A DNA stretch of 39,166 nt from a virus: positions 1-39,166 of IMG/VR virus record IMGVR_UViG_3300042367_000219. One strand, given 5' to 3'. Positions 7,803 to 13,001 of the stretch are shown in pieces. The position numbers and the translations under genes are program-made. The stretch's first letter is position 1; each line of letters starts with the position of its first letter. The notes beneath the pieces are model-generated. The model searched no databases and was not told the origin of the DNA. It saw only the letters and a list, made by a program, of their open reading frames with translations.

Positions 7803-9247
7803 CGCTTGAAAAAGTTGACTACTGGCATTGCAAAAGAACTGCCTTGTTTGTGAGAAGGTTTACCGGGAATTGCAGCCCTGCCTAAACCACTTACTACTAA
7901 ATACCGTGTCGCGTCCATCAAATGGTCGTTATCTTTAACTACTCTACCCTTCTCATCACGCCTGTAGAGCCTAAATTCATTCAACCAGTTTCTAAGTCCT
8001 GCAAACACTTTAATACGGTTCTCAGACATCATTTGCCACACGCTGTAAAGACCACTCTCAACAGCGTTATTGGCAAGAGTAACATCCAGCCCGTGTTTCC
8101 TATACATGCTTAGGAGCTGTTGCCCATCAGTCTGCGCACGGCCACGGGATGCAGGGTCGATGACACCGGGGATCTCTCCACGAGACTTGATCGCTTCAGC
8201 GTGCAGAATGGGTTCTGCTTGGCCTCGATAGTATTCGTTGTAGAGGAAGGTGACTCCGCTGTCAGGGTTGGTAGCGCCCCAGATAACCGCTGTCCTGTTC
8301 CAGCCTACGTCCATGCCAAAGCACCGTTTCCAGTGTTCAGGAATAGGGAACTCAGGGACGACAAGTTCACTCTCTGGCACAGGGTAGATGGCACCGGCAC
8401 CAAGCTGTGGAACGCCTTTGGAACGAGCATCGCGCTGGAATGGAGGGATAGACGCCCAAAGCTCTTCTTTCTGTTGCTTAGTCAGATGTGGGACATCGTC
8501 CCAGGTCGCCATGCCAACGTATTTGCTACCGTTAGACTGCTCTTGCACTTCACCGTTTGGCAGGAACGACATGACAGTCTCACTCATCCCCATCAGAGGC
8601 GTGAAGGTGAGCATTGTCATCCCGTTGTTGGTCATCGTCCGAAGCAAACACTCTGTGTAGACATCCAAAGGCGGTTCTTCGTCCAACCAGATCACATCCT
8701 GTTCAGATCCCTGAAACGCTTCTCTGCGCTGATCGTAGGACTTAAACGTGAGCCTAGACTCTCCTCCACTTGCGTGTCTGACAGAGATCGTCTCGATGGC
8801 GTCTGCAACCCCTGCTTTGGCAGTAGTGCGGACAAGATCTGCCTTGGGGATGAGCCCCGTTCCAAACTCCCCAGGCGGCCCAAGCAACTTCATCTGAAGA
8901 ATGTCACGAGTCGTCTTGCCGGTGTCGCCCGCTGCCCAAGCACTCACTGGCCGATCAAACTTCCTGCCCTCCCACCACGAGGGATACTTGCCTGTCATGT
9001 GGAGCACCATCTCGTACCCGCCAATCGACTCAGTCTTCCCAATACGGTTGGCAGCCATCATTAGGCGCTCTCTGTACGTCCTGCCGGCAGCGAAGTAGGC
9101 GAGGTGCTTGGGGTACAGGTCACGCTTCAAGGGACCGTCATCAGGGAAGTAACCAGAGATCTTACGCTCCCTCTTACGCCTCAAAGACTCCTCCAGCAAG
9201 AGAGCCAGTTCGAGTTTCTTGTCTATGGTGTCGAGAATGTCGTTCAT
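7799..9247 (-). CDS. terL: Terminase large subunit (packaging ATPase/nuclease)
   Basis: The product is 482 aa. The ATPase domain has Walker A AANRIGKT (residues 65-72) and Walker B VIWLDEE (185-191), with the catalytic Glu next to the Asp. A coupling-like LTFTPLMG follows at ~213. The nuclease domain (RNase H fold) shows acidic residues in GMDVGW (D313), VIDPASRGR (D364) and NDHLMDA (D441, D445). It powers DNA packaging through the portal and cuts the concatemer. I chose the ATG at 9247; the frame stays open to 9289, but that upstream part is the terminator hairpin. It couples to the portal by ATGA. An intrinsic terminator ends 5 bases before this ATG, suggesting that expression is gated there. 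Confidence 0.95.
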   Translation of the reverse strand: MNDILDTIDKKLELALLLEESLRRKRERKISGYFPDDGPLKRDLYPKHLAYFAAGRTYRERLMMAANRIGKTESIGGYEMVLHMTGKYPSWWEGRKFDRPVSAWAAGDTGKTTRDILQMKLLGPPGEFGTGLIPKADLVRTTAKAGVADAIETISVRHASGGESRLTFKSYDQRREAFQGSEQDVIWLDEEPPLDVYTECLLRTMTNNGMTMLTFTPLMGMSETVMSFLPNGEVQEQSNGSKYVGMATWDDVPHLTKQQKEELWASIPPFQRDARSKGVPQLGAGAIYPVPESELVVPEFPIPEHWKRCFGMDVGWNRTAVIWGATNPDSGVTFLYNEYYRGQAEPILHAEAIKSRGEIPGVIDPASRGRAQTDGQQLLSMYRKHGLDVTLANNAVESGLYSVWQMMSENRIKVFAGLRNWLNEFRLYRRDEKGRVVKDNDHLMDATRYLVVSGLGRAAIPGKPSHKQGSSFAMPVVNFFKR

Positions 9248-9251
9248 AACG

Positions 9252-9285
9252 AAAAAACCCGGACATCTACACACGTAGAGCCGGG
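9252..9285 (-). terminator. Intrinsic terminator immediately upstream of terL
   Basis: Read on the minus strand, CCCGG (9285-9281) pairs with CCGGG (9262-9258) and CTAC (9278-9275) pairs with GTAG (9270-9267). Six U follow (9257-9252). The U-run ends 4 bases before the terL ATG. A terminator this close to a start codon would act as an attenuator on the head operon, requiring antitermination or read-through. Confidence 0.75.
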
Positions 9286-9363
9286 CCAATTTTCTGACCT
9301 AAACACCAGTCGTACACAGGTTATTAGGATTGAGCACAAGAAGTAGCACAAGAGTGTTGAAGG

Positions 9364-9369
9364 TGTCAA
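9364..9369 (-). promoter_or_regulatory. Possible -35 element (TTGACA) upstream of terL
   Basis: The minus strand reads TTGACA at 9369-9364, just after the stop of the 54-aa gene. At a 16-18 base spacing no good TATAAT match exists (best CTACTT or TACTTC), so this is at most half a sigma70 promoter. The rest of 9248-9372 holds the terminator and nothing else I can identify. Confidence 0.2.
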
Positions 9370-9372
9370 TGG

Positions 9373-9537
9373 TTATATTCGTATCACTAGAACTTTGTAC
9401 TGCACTCCATCATCCATGCCACCTTCTACTTCAAACGAGAACTCTTCGTAGTCGATGTCACGAGCAGAGGCGTTGACAGCAAGTTGAAATGCCAGCTCTA
9501 CGCTTTCGTCTGGAGGAAGTTCGTTTGGAGTGGTCAT
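9373..9537 (-). CDS. Small acidic protein (54 aa)
   Basis: The frame from the ATG at 9537 gives MTTPNELPPDESVELAFQLA, then ASARDIDYEEFSFEVEGGMD and a short hydrophobic end (VQYKVLVIRI). It is strongly acidic. I recognise no family. It stands alone between the structured repeat array (ending near 9549) and the terminator ahead of terL, with no coupled neighbour, which is unusual here. Extending to an upstream start at 9579 would run into repeat R1, so 9537 is preferred. It could be a real small regulator or only a leader frame; coding is moderately supported by its composition. Confidence 0.55.
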   Translation of the reverse strand: MTTPNELPPDESVELAFQLAVNASARDIDYEEFSFEVEGGMDDGVQYKVLVIRI

Positions 9538-9548
9538 TGAAAAGTGCC

Positions 9549-9636
9549 CCCAGTCTCTCCTGAGCGTCACACCATTCATCGCTGCAGGCGATGCACTATC
9601 GGGCTAATGGCCGTGTCTGTGGCAGGTGTCGCAAAA
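9549..9636. repeat. Structured repeat R1
   Basis: Loop UCUCUC at 9554-9559 is flanked by CAG/CTG (only 3 bp, the weakest first stem along with R3). GTCACACC is at 9566-9573. An inner hairpin CATCGC/GCGATG (6 bp, loop TGCAG) is followed by extra unpaired sequence, and GCAGGTGTCGC lies at 9622-9632. The internal loop has ATT in place of ACT. Confidence 0.7.
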
Positions 9637-9641
9637 CTCAT

Positions 9642-9689
9642 GCCAGTCTCTCCTGGCTGTCACACCACTTGCATCGCCGCAGGTGTCGC
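9642..9689. repeat. Structured repeat R2 (shortest copy)
   Basis: GCCAG (9642-9646) and CTGGC (9653-9657) pair perfectly around TCTCTC. GTCACACCACT (9659-9669) and GCAGGTGTCGC (9679-9689) are separated by only 9 bases, so this copy lacks the inner hairpin and defines the minimal core. Confidence 0.75.
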
Positions 9690-9695
9690 TGTCTG

Positions 9696-9786
9696 TAGCC
9701 GTCTCTCCGTATGTCACACCACTGCGTTGACTAAGTAACCCAGTCCATGCTCCACGGGTACAAAGCCGCAGGCAGGTGTCGCGAAA
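9696..9786. repeat. Structured repeat R3
   Basis: TCTCTC at 9702-9707 is closed by CG/CG; UA/UA pairs outside a 2-base bulge. GTCACACCACT is at 9713-9723 and GCAGGTGTCGCGAAA at 9772-9786. The inner part can pair GACT with AGTC or ACCC with GGGT. Confidence 0.65.
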
Positions 9787-9792
9787 TTACAA

Positions 9793-9889
9793 GTAGTCTC
9801 TCCTATAAGTCACACCACTGACCGTGCCCACGCAACTGGCAAGCGCAGGCTCCGATCCGCCGGCATGGAGCCTGCGGCAGGTGTCGCAA
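9793..9889. repeat. Structured repeat R4
   Basis: GTAG/CTAT (one G-U pair) closes TCTCTC at 9797-9802. GTCACACCACT is at 9809-9819. The inner hairpin is a perfect 10-bp stem, 9844-9853 with 9867-9876. GCAGGTGTCGCAA is at 9877-9889. Confidence 0.75.
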
Positions 9890-9951
9890 GACTGAAGCCA
9901 CTATACGGTGACCTCATTGCTCCTTCAACACATGGTTGATGAACTGGTTAA

Positions 9952-10023
9952 AAATCGTCTCTCCGATTTGTCACACCACTCATCGACTGGGATAACCCCG
10001 GTCCGTTAGCAGGTGTCGCGAAA
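9952..10023. repeat. Structured repeat R5
   Basis: AAATCG (9952-9957) and CGATTT (9964-9969) form a perfect 6-bp stem around TCTCTC. GTCACACCACT is at 9970-9980. An inner 7-bp stem with ATAA-type loop spans 9985-10003. GCAGGTGTCGCGAAA is at 10009-10023. Confidence 0.75.
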
Positions 10024-10079
10024 GTAAGTGGCCCGCCGGTTTGAGGATGCTTACGCACTAGCCTTGGCGGACTCTAAAA

Positions 10080-10367
10080 CTAAGCAGCAGCACTAGGCTC
10101 TAGCACGACAGAAGCAGGCTGGGCAATAGTAGGCTTCAAGCCTTCAAGCAAGCCCTCTACAGTAGCCTTCACCTGCTCCAAAGCAGCCCTCTGCAATTCC
10201 AACTTCTTAGCCAAAGTATTCCTCTCACGCTTAGGCTTCTCAATGCGAGCACGAAGCTGTTCAACATGCCAGGCAGCCTTCAGTGCAGCAGATACTGACT
10301 TCTTCAAAGCAACCACTTCTGGTGCTCCTGCTTTCTTAGTTCTCTTGCGAGTAGTAGTATTCTCCAT
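10080..10367 (-). CDS. Small coiled-coil protein (95 aa)
   Basis: The start MENTTTRKRTKKAGAPEVVA is basic. A long predicted helix follows with heptad-like leucines (LRARIEKPKRERNTLAKKLE, LQRAALEQVKATVEGLLEGL), and the Ala/Pro-rich tail ends LEPSAAA. I recognise no family. It is the first gene after the candidate small terminase on the head operon, separated from it by a 770-base structured, gene-free region, and is followed by the R1-R5 array. An upstream start at 10394 is possible but adds an unlikely segment. A regulator or a packaging accessory are both possible; the function is unknown. Confidence 0.65.
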   Translation of the reverse strand: MENTTTRKRTKKAGAPEVVALKKSVSAALKAAWHVEQLRARIEKPKRERNTLAKKLELQRAALEQVKATVEGLLEGLKPTIAQPASVVLEPSAAA

Positions 10368-10441
10368 ACGACAAACAGCGATAACAGTAAGCAAGAAGTC
10401 TGCAACAAGAAAAAGAGAGATAGGGGGAGTCCCGAAAAAAC

Positions 10442-10475
10442 AGAGGGCCTATGGGGTGACCATGGGTAGCCCTCT
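10442..10475. other. Extended hairpin
   Basis: AGAGGGC (10442-10448) pairs with GCCCTCT (10469-10475). Further inner pairs, UA/UA and TGG/CCA, close a GGTGA loop. No U-run follows on either strand, so it is not an intrinsic terminator. Part of the 5' arm recurs near 10671. Confidence 0.45.
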
Positions 10476-10519
10476 TGGGGTGATGGCCGCCTAGTAGTAC
10501 CAACAGTACTAATAGTACT

Positions 10520-10543
10520 AATAGGGACGTGTCCCTATTTTTT
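10520..10543 (+). terminator. Intrinsic terminator, plus strand
   Basis: AATAGGGAC (10520-10528) pairs with GTCCCTATT (10531-10539), giving an 8-bp stem with a CGTG loop. A six-T run (10538-10543) follows on the plus strand only. No plus-strand gene lies upstream for many kilobases, so it would end a non-coding or antisense transcript, possibly one carrying R1-R5. Confidence 0.75.
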
Positions 10544-10834
10544 AAGCACAACCAGAGAGATAGTTGTGTGTGGTAAGGAAGCTGTGCTGAGAGATCTTAG
10601 CAGAGATCTTAGCTGTAAGAGGATTTGTTAAGATGTGCTGATTAGTACTGATTGGTCCCGAAAAGAGAAAGAGGGCTACATGGGGCGTATAGGAAGAGGA
10701 AAGGGGTAGTACGGGGCTGTACACGGGGAGAGAGCACAGAGAGAGCACTGAGAGACTGTACTGAACGCACACAGAGAGCACTGGTTGTATAGCGTGACCA
10801 GACAGTCTGTGTAGGTACCTCGACTTTCTTTTCT

Positions 10835-10970
10835 ATACGCGCGCGCCTGGGGGTGACGCGGGTGCGTGTGCGCGTGTGTGTGTACGCGTGTGTATGTGTG
10901 CGTACGCGTACACGTTACGCGTACATGTGCGTACGTACGCGAGCATGTGCGCGAGTATGTGCGCACGCGT
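10835..10970. repeat. Alternating purine-pyrimidine tract (GT/GC-rich on plus)
   Basis: About 135 bases consist almost wholly of alternating G/A and T/C steps (GCGTGTGCGCGTGTGTGTGT, TACGCGTACA and similar). This is the sequence class that most readily adopts left-handed Z-DNA. A second tract with the opposite strand bias lies at 14695-14853, beyond the plus-strand cassette. Confidence 0.8.
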
Positions 10971-11134
10971 TTAAACTGCATTAAAATGCCATTTGTTCCT
11001 TGTCCGCTATATCGCCCTTGTTTGCTATCAATCGCCAGCGCAAGGGCCCTTTATGTGCGTCCATTGGCCGGGGCTATGCGCTGTTATTGTGTACGATTGT
11101 AGTTCTGACTCTATATTACACGTGTTGTCTGGCG

Positions 11135-11569
11135 TTATTGATCCACAGCCTTTGTGTCTCTCTGTAAAGGCTCCATGACCTCAGCCTGCACCTCGAGCAC
11201 CTGAGCACCTGAAGCGGTATCAGGCGGCCCCATTAAGCCTGCTCTCTGAGCATCCTGTAGAGCCCTTGCTGTGCGTGCTTCGAGTTGGGCGTCAGTGAGC
11301 TCAGTTAGTGCAGCCAGTAATGGCGAGCCATCCGCATTGGCTAGCTTGGTTGGAAGGAGTTTCCCGAGCAGTGCGCAAAAGGTGCGCGGATCGTTTCGTC
11401 CTACGTGCTCAAGATAAGAGACACCACCGAGCCTGTCGAAAGCGTGCTCGATTGCTTCCCGTATGCTCACGGTGAGCTTGTTCTGTGTCCCTTTAGCGCG
11501 GCCCACAGTTCGCTCACCGGCTTTGAGCAGATGCGCCTCGAATTGCTTTGGAACAGTTCCCTTTTGCAT
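11135..11569 (-). CDS. Candidate terminase small subunit
   Basis: The 144-aa helical protein has a basic segment GRAKGTQNKLTVSIREAIEH, then the block YLEHVGRNDPRTFCALLGKL followed by LPTKL. The 'KGTxNK-T...EAI...' plus 'NPxxFxxLLGKLLP' arrangement is widespread in phage proteins encoded next to large terminases, commonly annotated as small terminase or DUF5681-like. The C-terminal ~50 residues are acidic and Gln-rich. It is the first gene of the leftward head operon, diverging from the plus cassette at 11771. It lies 1.9 kb from terL, unusually far. DNA recognition for packaging is inferred; a different DNA-binding role is possible. Confidence 0.6.
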   Translation of the reverse strand: MQKGTVPKQFEAHLLKAGERTVGRAKGTQNKLTVSIREAIEHAFDRLGGVSYLEHVGRNDPRTFCALLGKLLPTKLANADGSPLLAALTELTDAQLEARTARALQDAQRAGLMGPPDTASGAQVLEVQAEVMEPLQRDTKAVDQ

Positions 11570-11770
11570 TCCTCTATCTTCACTCTTTTTTAGACTGCCT
11601 CCATCAAAAATTTTTCACTCTCACCTGGCACACTCCTAAATTTTTTCTTTCCTCTCTGTAACCTACTTAACTCCCACGCACAAACCCCTCCCCAGTCTCC
11701 CCTCACCTCCTACACAAAAAATACGCACAAACTTCTTGCGTCCTCTCTGTCTCCTACGTATCTTCAACGC
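11570..11770. other. Divergent intergenic region with minus-strand G-rich tract
   Basis: This region separates the leftward head operon from the rightward cassette and should hold promoters for both, but no clear sigma70 pair is visible. On the minus strand GGGG-AGACT-GGGG-A-GGGG (11702-11685) followed 9 bases on by GGG could form a G-quadruplex. GTTTGTGCGT occurs twice on that strand, near 11728 and 11683. Confidence 0.4.
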
Positions 11771-11905
11771 ATGTTCAACCGCATCCTCTCCACTCTCAAC
11801 ACTGTTTTCTATGTCTTGGCTTACACAGCCTTAGCTTTCCCTTTTGCCCTTATCGCTGGCCTCACAGCCTACGGCCTCGCAAAGCATACTCTCCACCTTT
11901 TCTAG
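11771..11905 (+). CDS. Small single-span membrane protein (44 aa)
   Basis: An ATG at 11771 opens MFNRILSTLNTVFYVLAYTA, then LAFPFALIAGLTAYGLAKHT, ending LHLF and TAG. Residues ~12-36 form one hydrophobic segment with a basic N-terminal flank, so an inner-membrane peptide is likely. It would be the first gene of the plus-strand cassette. It has neither a Shine-Dalgarno nor the ACCAAACC leader of later genes, which lowers confidence. The function is unknown; small membrane peptides of phage early regions often modify host functions, but nothing here shows that. Confidence 0.5.
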   Translation: MFNRILSTLNTVFYVLAYTALAFPFALIAGLTAYGLAKHTLHLF

Positions 11906-11914
11906 TCTCACCCG

Positions 11915-11935
11915 AACCAAACCAAACCAAACCCT
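11915..11935 (+). promoter_or_regulatory. ACCAAACC translation leader
   Basis: GAACC followed by tandem AAACC units ends 5 bases before the ATG at 11941. Similar C/A-only leaders precede the starts at 12052, 12352, 12646 and 13002, and on the other strand 19781 and 20588. They replace a Shine-Dalgarno sequence. Confidence 0.5.
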
Positions 11936-11940
11936 ACAAA

Positions 11941-12312
11941 ATGATCACACTAACTAAAGAACAATACGAAGCAGCTAGCGCAACCGTTGATGCTTCAGAG
12001 CGCGCATTCTTTGCCGATGTTCTGGAATCCCTCAAACCCCAAACCAAACCCATGCAAACCCTCGAATCCATCAAGCACCTTTCCAACTCCAACGGCATCA
12101 AGCCCCGCTGGGTAATTAATCACGCCATCCACGGCACAAGCATAATTGACCCTCGCAGCCTTCGTTACTACCGCAACGAGCGCCACCCCTACGGCTGGCA
12201 AGTCAGCTTTCGATGCTCGTTGATCCTGCCCGATGGCACACGCAAACCAGCATGCTTTGGCGCTTTAGGAACAGACCGAAGGGCAGCAATGGCAAACGCT
12301 TTACCCCGCTAG
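11941..12312 (+). CDS. Unknown protein with possible internal start (123 or 86 aa)
   Basis: The full frame begins MITLTKEQYEAASATVDASE. Its C-terminal part has PRSLRYYRNERHPYGWQVSF and CSLILPDGTRKPACFGALGT, a compact basic domain with aromatic residues. No family is recognised. Both the first ATG (11941) and an in-frame ATG at 12052 are preceded by the cassette's AAACC leader, so a full-length and an 86-aa product (MQTLESIKHLSNSNG) may both be made, or the internal one may be the true start. The gene lies in the plus-strand cassette, 35 bases after the membrane peptide. Confidence 0.65.
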   Translation: MITLTKEQYEAASATVDASERAFFADVLESLKPQTKPMQTLESIKHLSNSNGIKPRWVINHAIHGTSIIDPRSLRYYRNERHPYGWQVSFRCSLILPDGTRKPACFGALGTDRRAAMANALPR

Positions 12313-12351
12313 CCCCCCCCACAACTCCCACAAACCAAACCAAACCAACCC

Positions 12352-12600
12352 ATGAAACAAACTATCCTCTCCACTAACGCAACTCTCTTGTCCCGTGACG
12401 GCTTTGTTGTATCGCACGGCCTCACCGTAGCAATCCACACTGACTCAGACGGCGATCAGTTTGTCCGCATCAACTCTACTCTCAACAACCTCTCTGACGT
12501 AATGGATGAGCGAGGACTAGACGACGACTCCCTCTCTGAAATCACTGACGACACAGAGAGACTTTTCCTTTGCGCATCAGGGCAAACCGTTTGCCTCTAA
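12352..12600 (+). CDS. Unknown acidic small protein (82 aa)
   Basis: The sequence starts MKQTILSTNATLLSRDGFVV, continues with VAIHTDSDGDQFVRINSTLN, then a strongly acidic stretch (DVMDERGLDDDSLSEITDDT), and ends CASGQTVCL. The net charge is very negative, as in some phage DNA mimics, though that is only a compositional remark. An ACCAAACCAAACCAACCC-type leader ends at its ATG. I recognise no family. It is part of the plus-strand cassette, with a 39-base gap to the previous gene. Confidence 0.65.
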   Translation: MKQTILSTNATLLSRDGFVVSHGLTVAIHTDSDGDQFVRINSTLNNLSDVMDERGLDDDSLSEITDDTERLFLCASGQTVCL

Positions 12601-12645
12601 CCCTCCCCACAACCCCACAAACCCCACAAACCCAAGCAACCCCAT

Positions 12646-12966
12646 ATGAAACTCACCCTCACCACATCCGCTGCAGTTGAATTGCTCAAAGTCGATCAAT
12701 TTGCCCGTTGGTCCCGCGATGGCGCAGCCGCCCTTGTCGAATACTTGGAAAACGTAGAAAAGGAATGCGGAACGGAGATTGAATTTAACCACGTTGCCCT
12801 TCGCTGTGATTTCTCAGAATACAAATCAGTCTTAGAAGCCGCTACACAATGCGGCTTTGAGCCTTCGGCCCTTCAGGCAGAGGACGACGATGCTGCCTTT
12901 GAATGGCTACAAGACCGTACGCAAGTTATTGAGTTTGAAGGCGGTATCATCATCCGCAATTTCTGA
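12646..12966 (+). CDS. Conserved phage protein of unknown function (106 aa)
   Basis: The middle reads FARWSRDGAAALVEYLENVE, then EIEFNHVALRCDFSEYKSVL, and the end is RTQVIEFEGGIIIRNF. This layout (W-S-x-G-A-x-A-L-x-x-Y-L-E, then EIEF-x-x-V-A-x-R-C-x-(F/Y)-S-E-Y, then a VIEF-x-GGIII close) is one I have seen in many phage hypothetical proteins; no function is known to me. A C/A-rich leader precedes the ATG. It is the best-recognised family in the cassette besides the next gene, and supports the cassette being phage-borne. Confidence 0.75.
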   Translation: MKLTLTTSAAVELLKVDQFARWSRDGAAALVEYLENVEKECGTEIEFNHVALRCDFSEYKSVLEAATQCGFEPSALQAEDDDAAFEWLQDRTQVIEFEGGIIIRNF

Positions 12967-13001
12967 TCCTTTCCCTAAACCTAATAACCCTAACGAACCC
13001 C

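Larger units (their letters stand above)
9547..10023. repeat. Array of five structured non-coding repeats (R1-R5)
   Basis: This gene-free stretch holds five copies of a two-part element; a sixth is at 15104-15164. In plus orientation each copy reads: stem-G-UCUCUC-C-stem, a short spacer, GUCACACC-ACU, a variable hairpin, then GCA-GGUGU-CGC(G)AA. The first stem has a different sequence in each copy but still pairs. ACACC pairs with GGUGU around a conserved ACU/GCA internal loop. The inner hairpin differs wholly between copies (10 bp in R4, 7 bp in R5, 6 bp in R1). Conserved loops with compensating stems are the mark of a functional RNA or a folded single-strand DNA. On the minus strand the first loop reads GAGAGA. 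Orientation is unsettled: the flanking genes favour the minus strand, while a plus-strand terminator at 10520-10543 favours the plus. Confidence 0.8.
10395..11134. other. 740-base gene-free structured region
   Basis: No credible gene is visible. Contents in order: a hairpin with AGAGGGC/GCCCTCT arms (10442-10475); a plus-strand terminator (10520-10543); direct repeats GAGATCTTAGC at about 10589-10612; a segment dense in GAGAGA and GAGAGCAC (10550-10785); a degenerate duplicate of the 10430-10458 sequence at 10656-10687; and the alternating purine-pyrimidine tract. Long open frames through the latter are by-products of its simple repeats. An origin, packaging or control region is likely. Confidence 0.6.

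Noticed and set aside
6729-9064. Long plus-strand frames opposite portal and terminase
   Set aside because: Antisense shadows of firmly identified genes.
9248-9289. 14-residue N-terminal extension of terL
   Set aside because: Its codons are the terminator hairpin and U-run; the family start matches the ATG at 9247.
9547-10023. CRISPR array
   Set aside because: Repeats are not identical, spacing varies from 48 to over 90 bases, and the variable parts form hairpins within each unit. No cas genes are present.
9547-10023. Hammerhead or other known self-cleaving ribozyme
   Set aside because: GUC and GAAA appear near the stems, but the CUGAUGA core is missing on both strands, and I see no pistol, twister or HDV core.
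10676-11102. Open frames through the GT/GC tract (CVCVRV- or HTHT-type repeats)
   Set aside because: Low-complexity artefacts of the tract on both strands.
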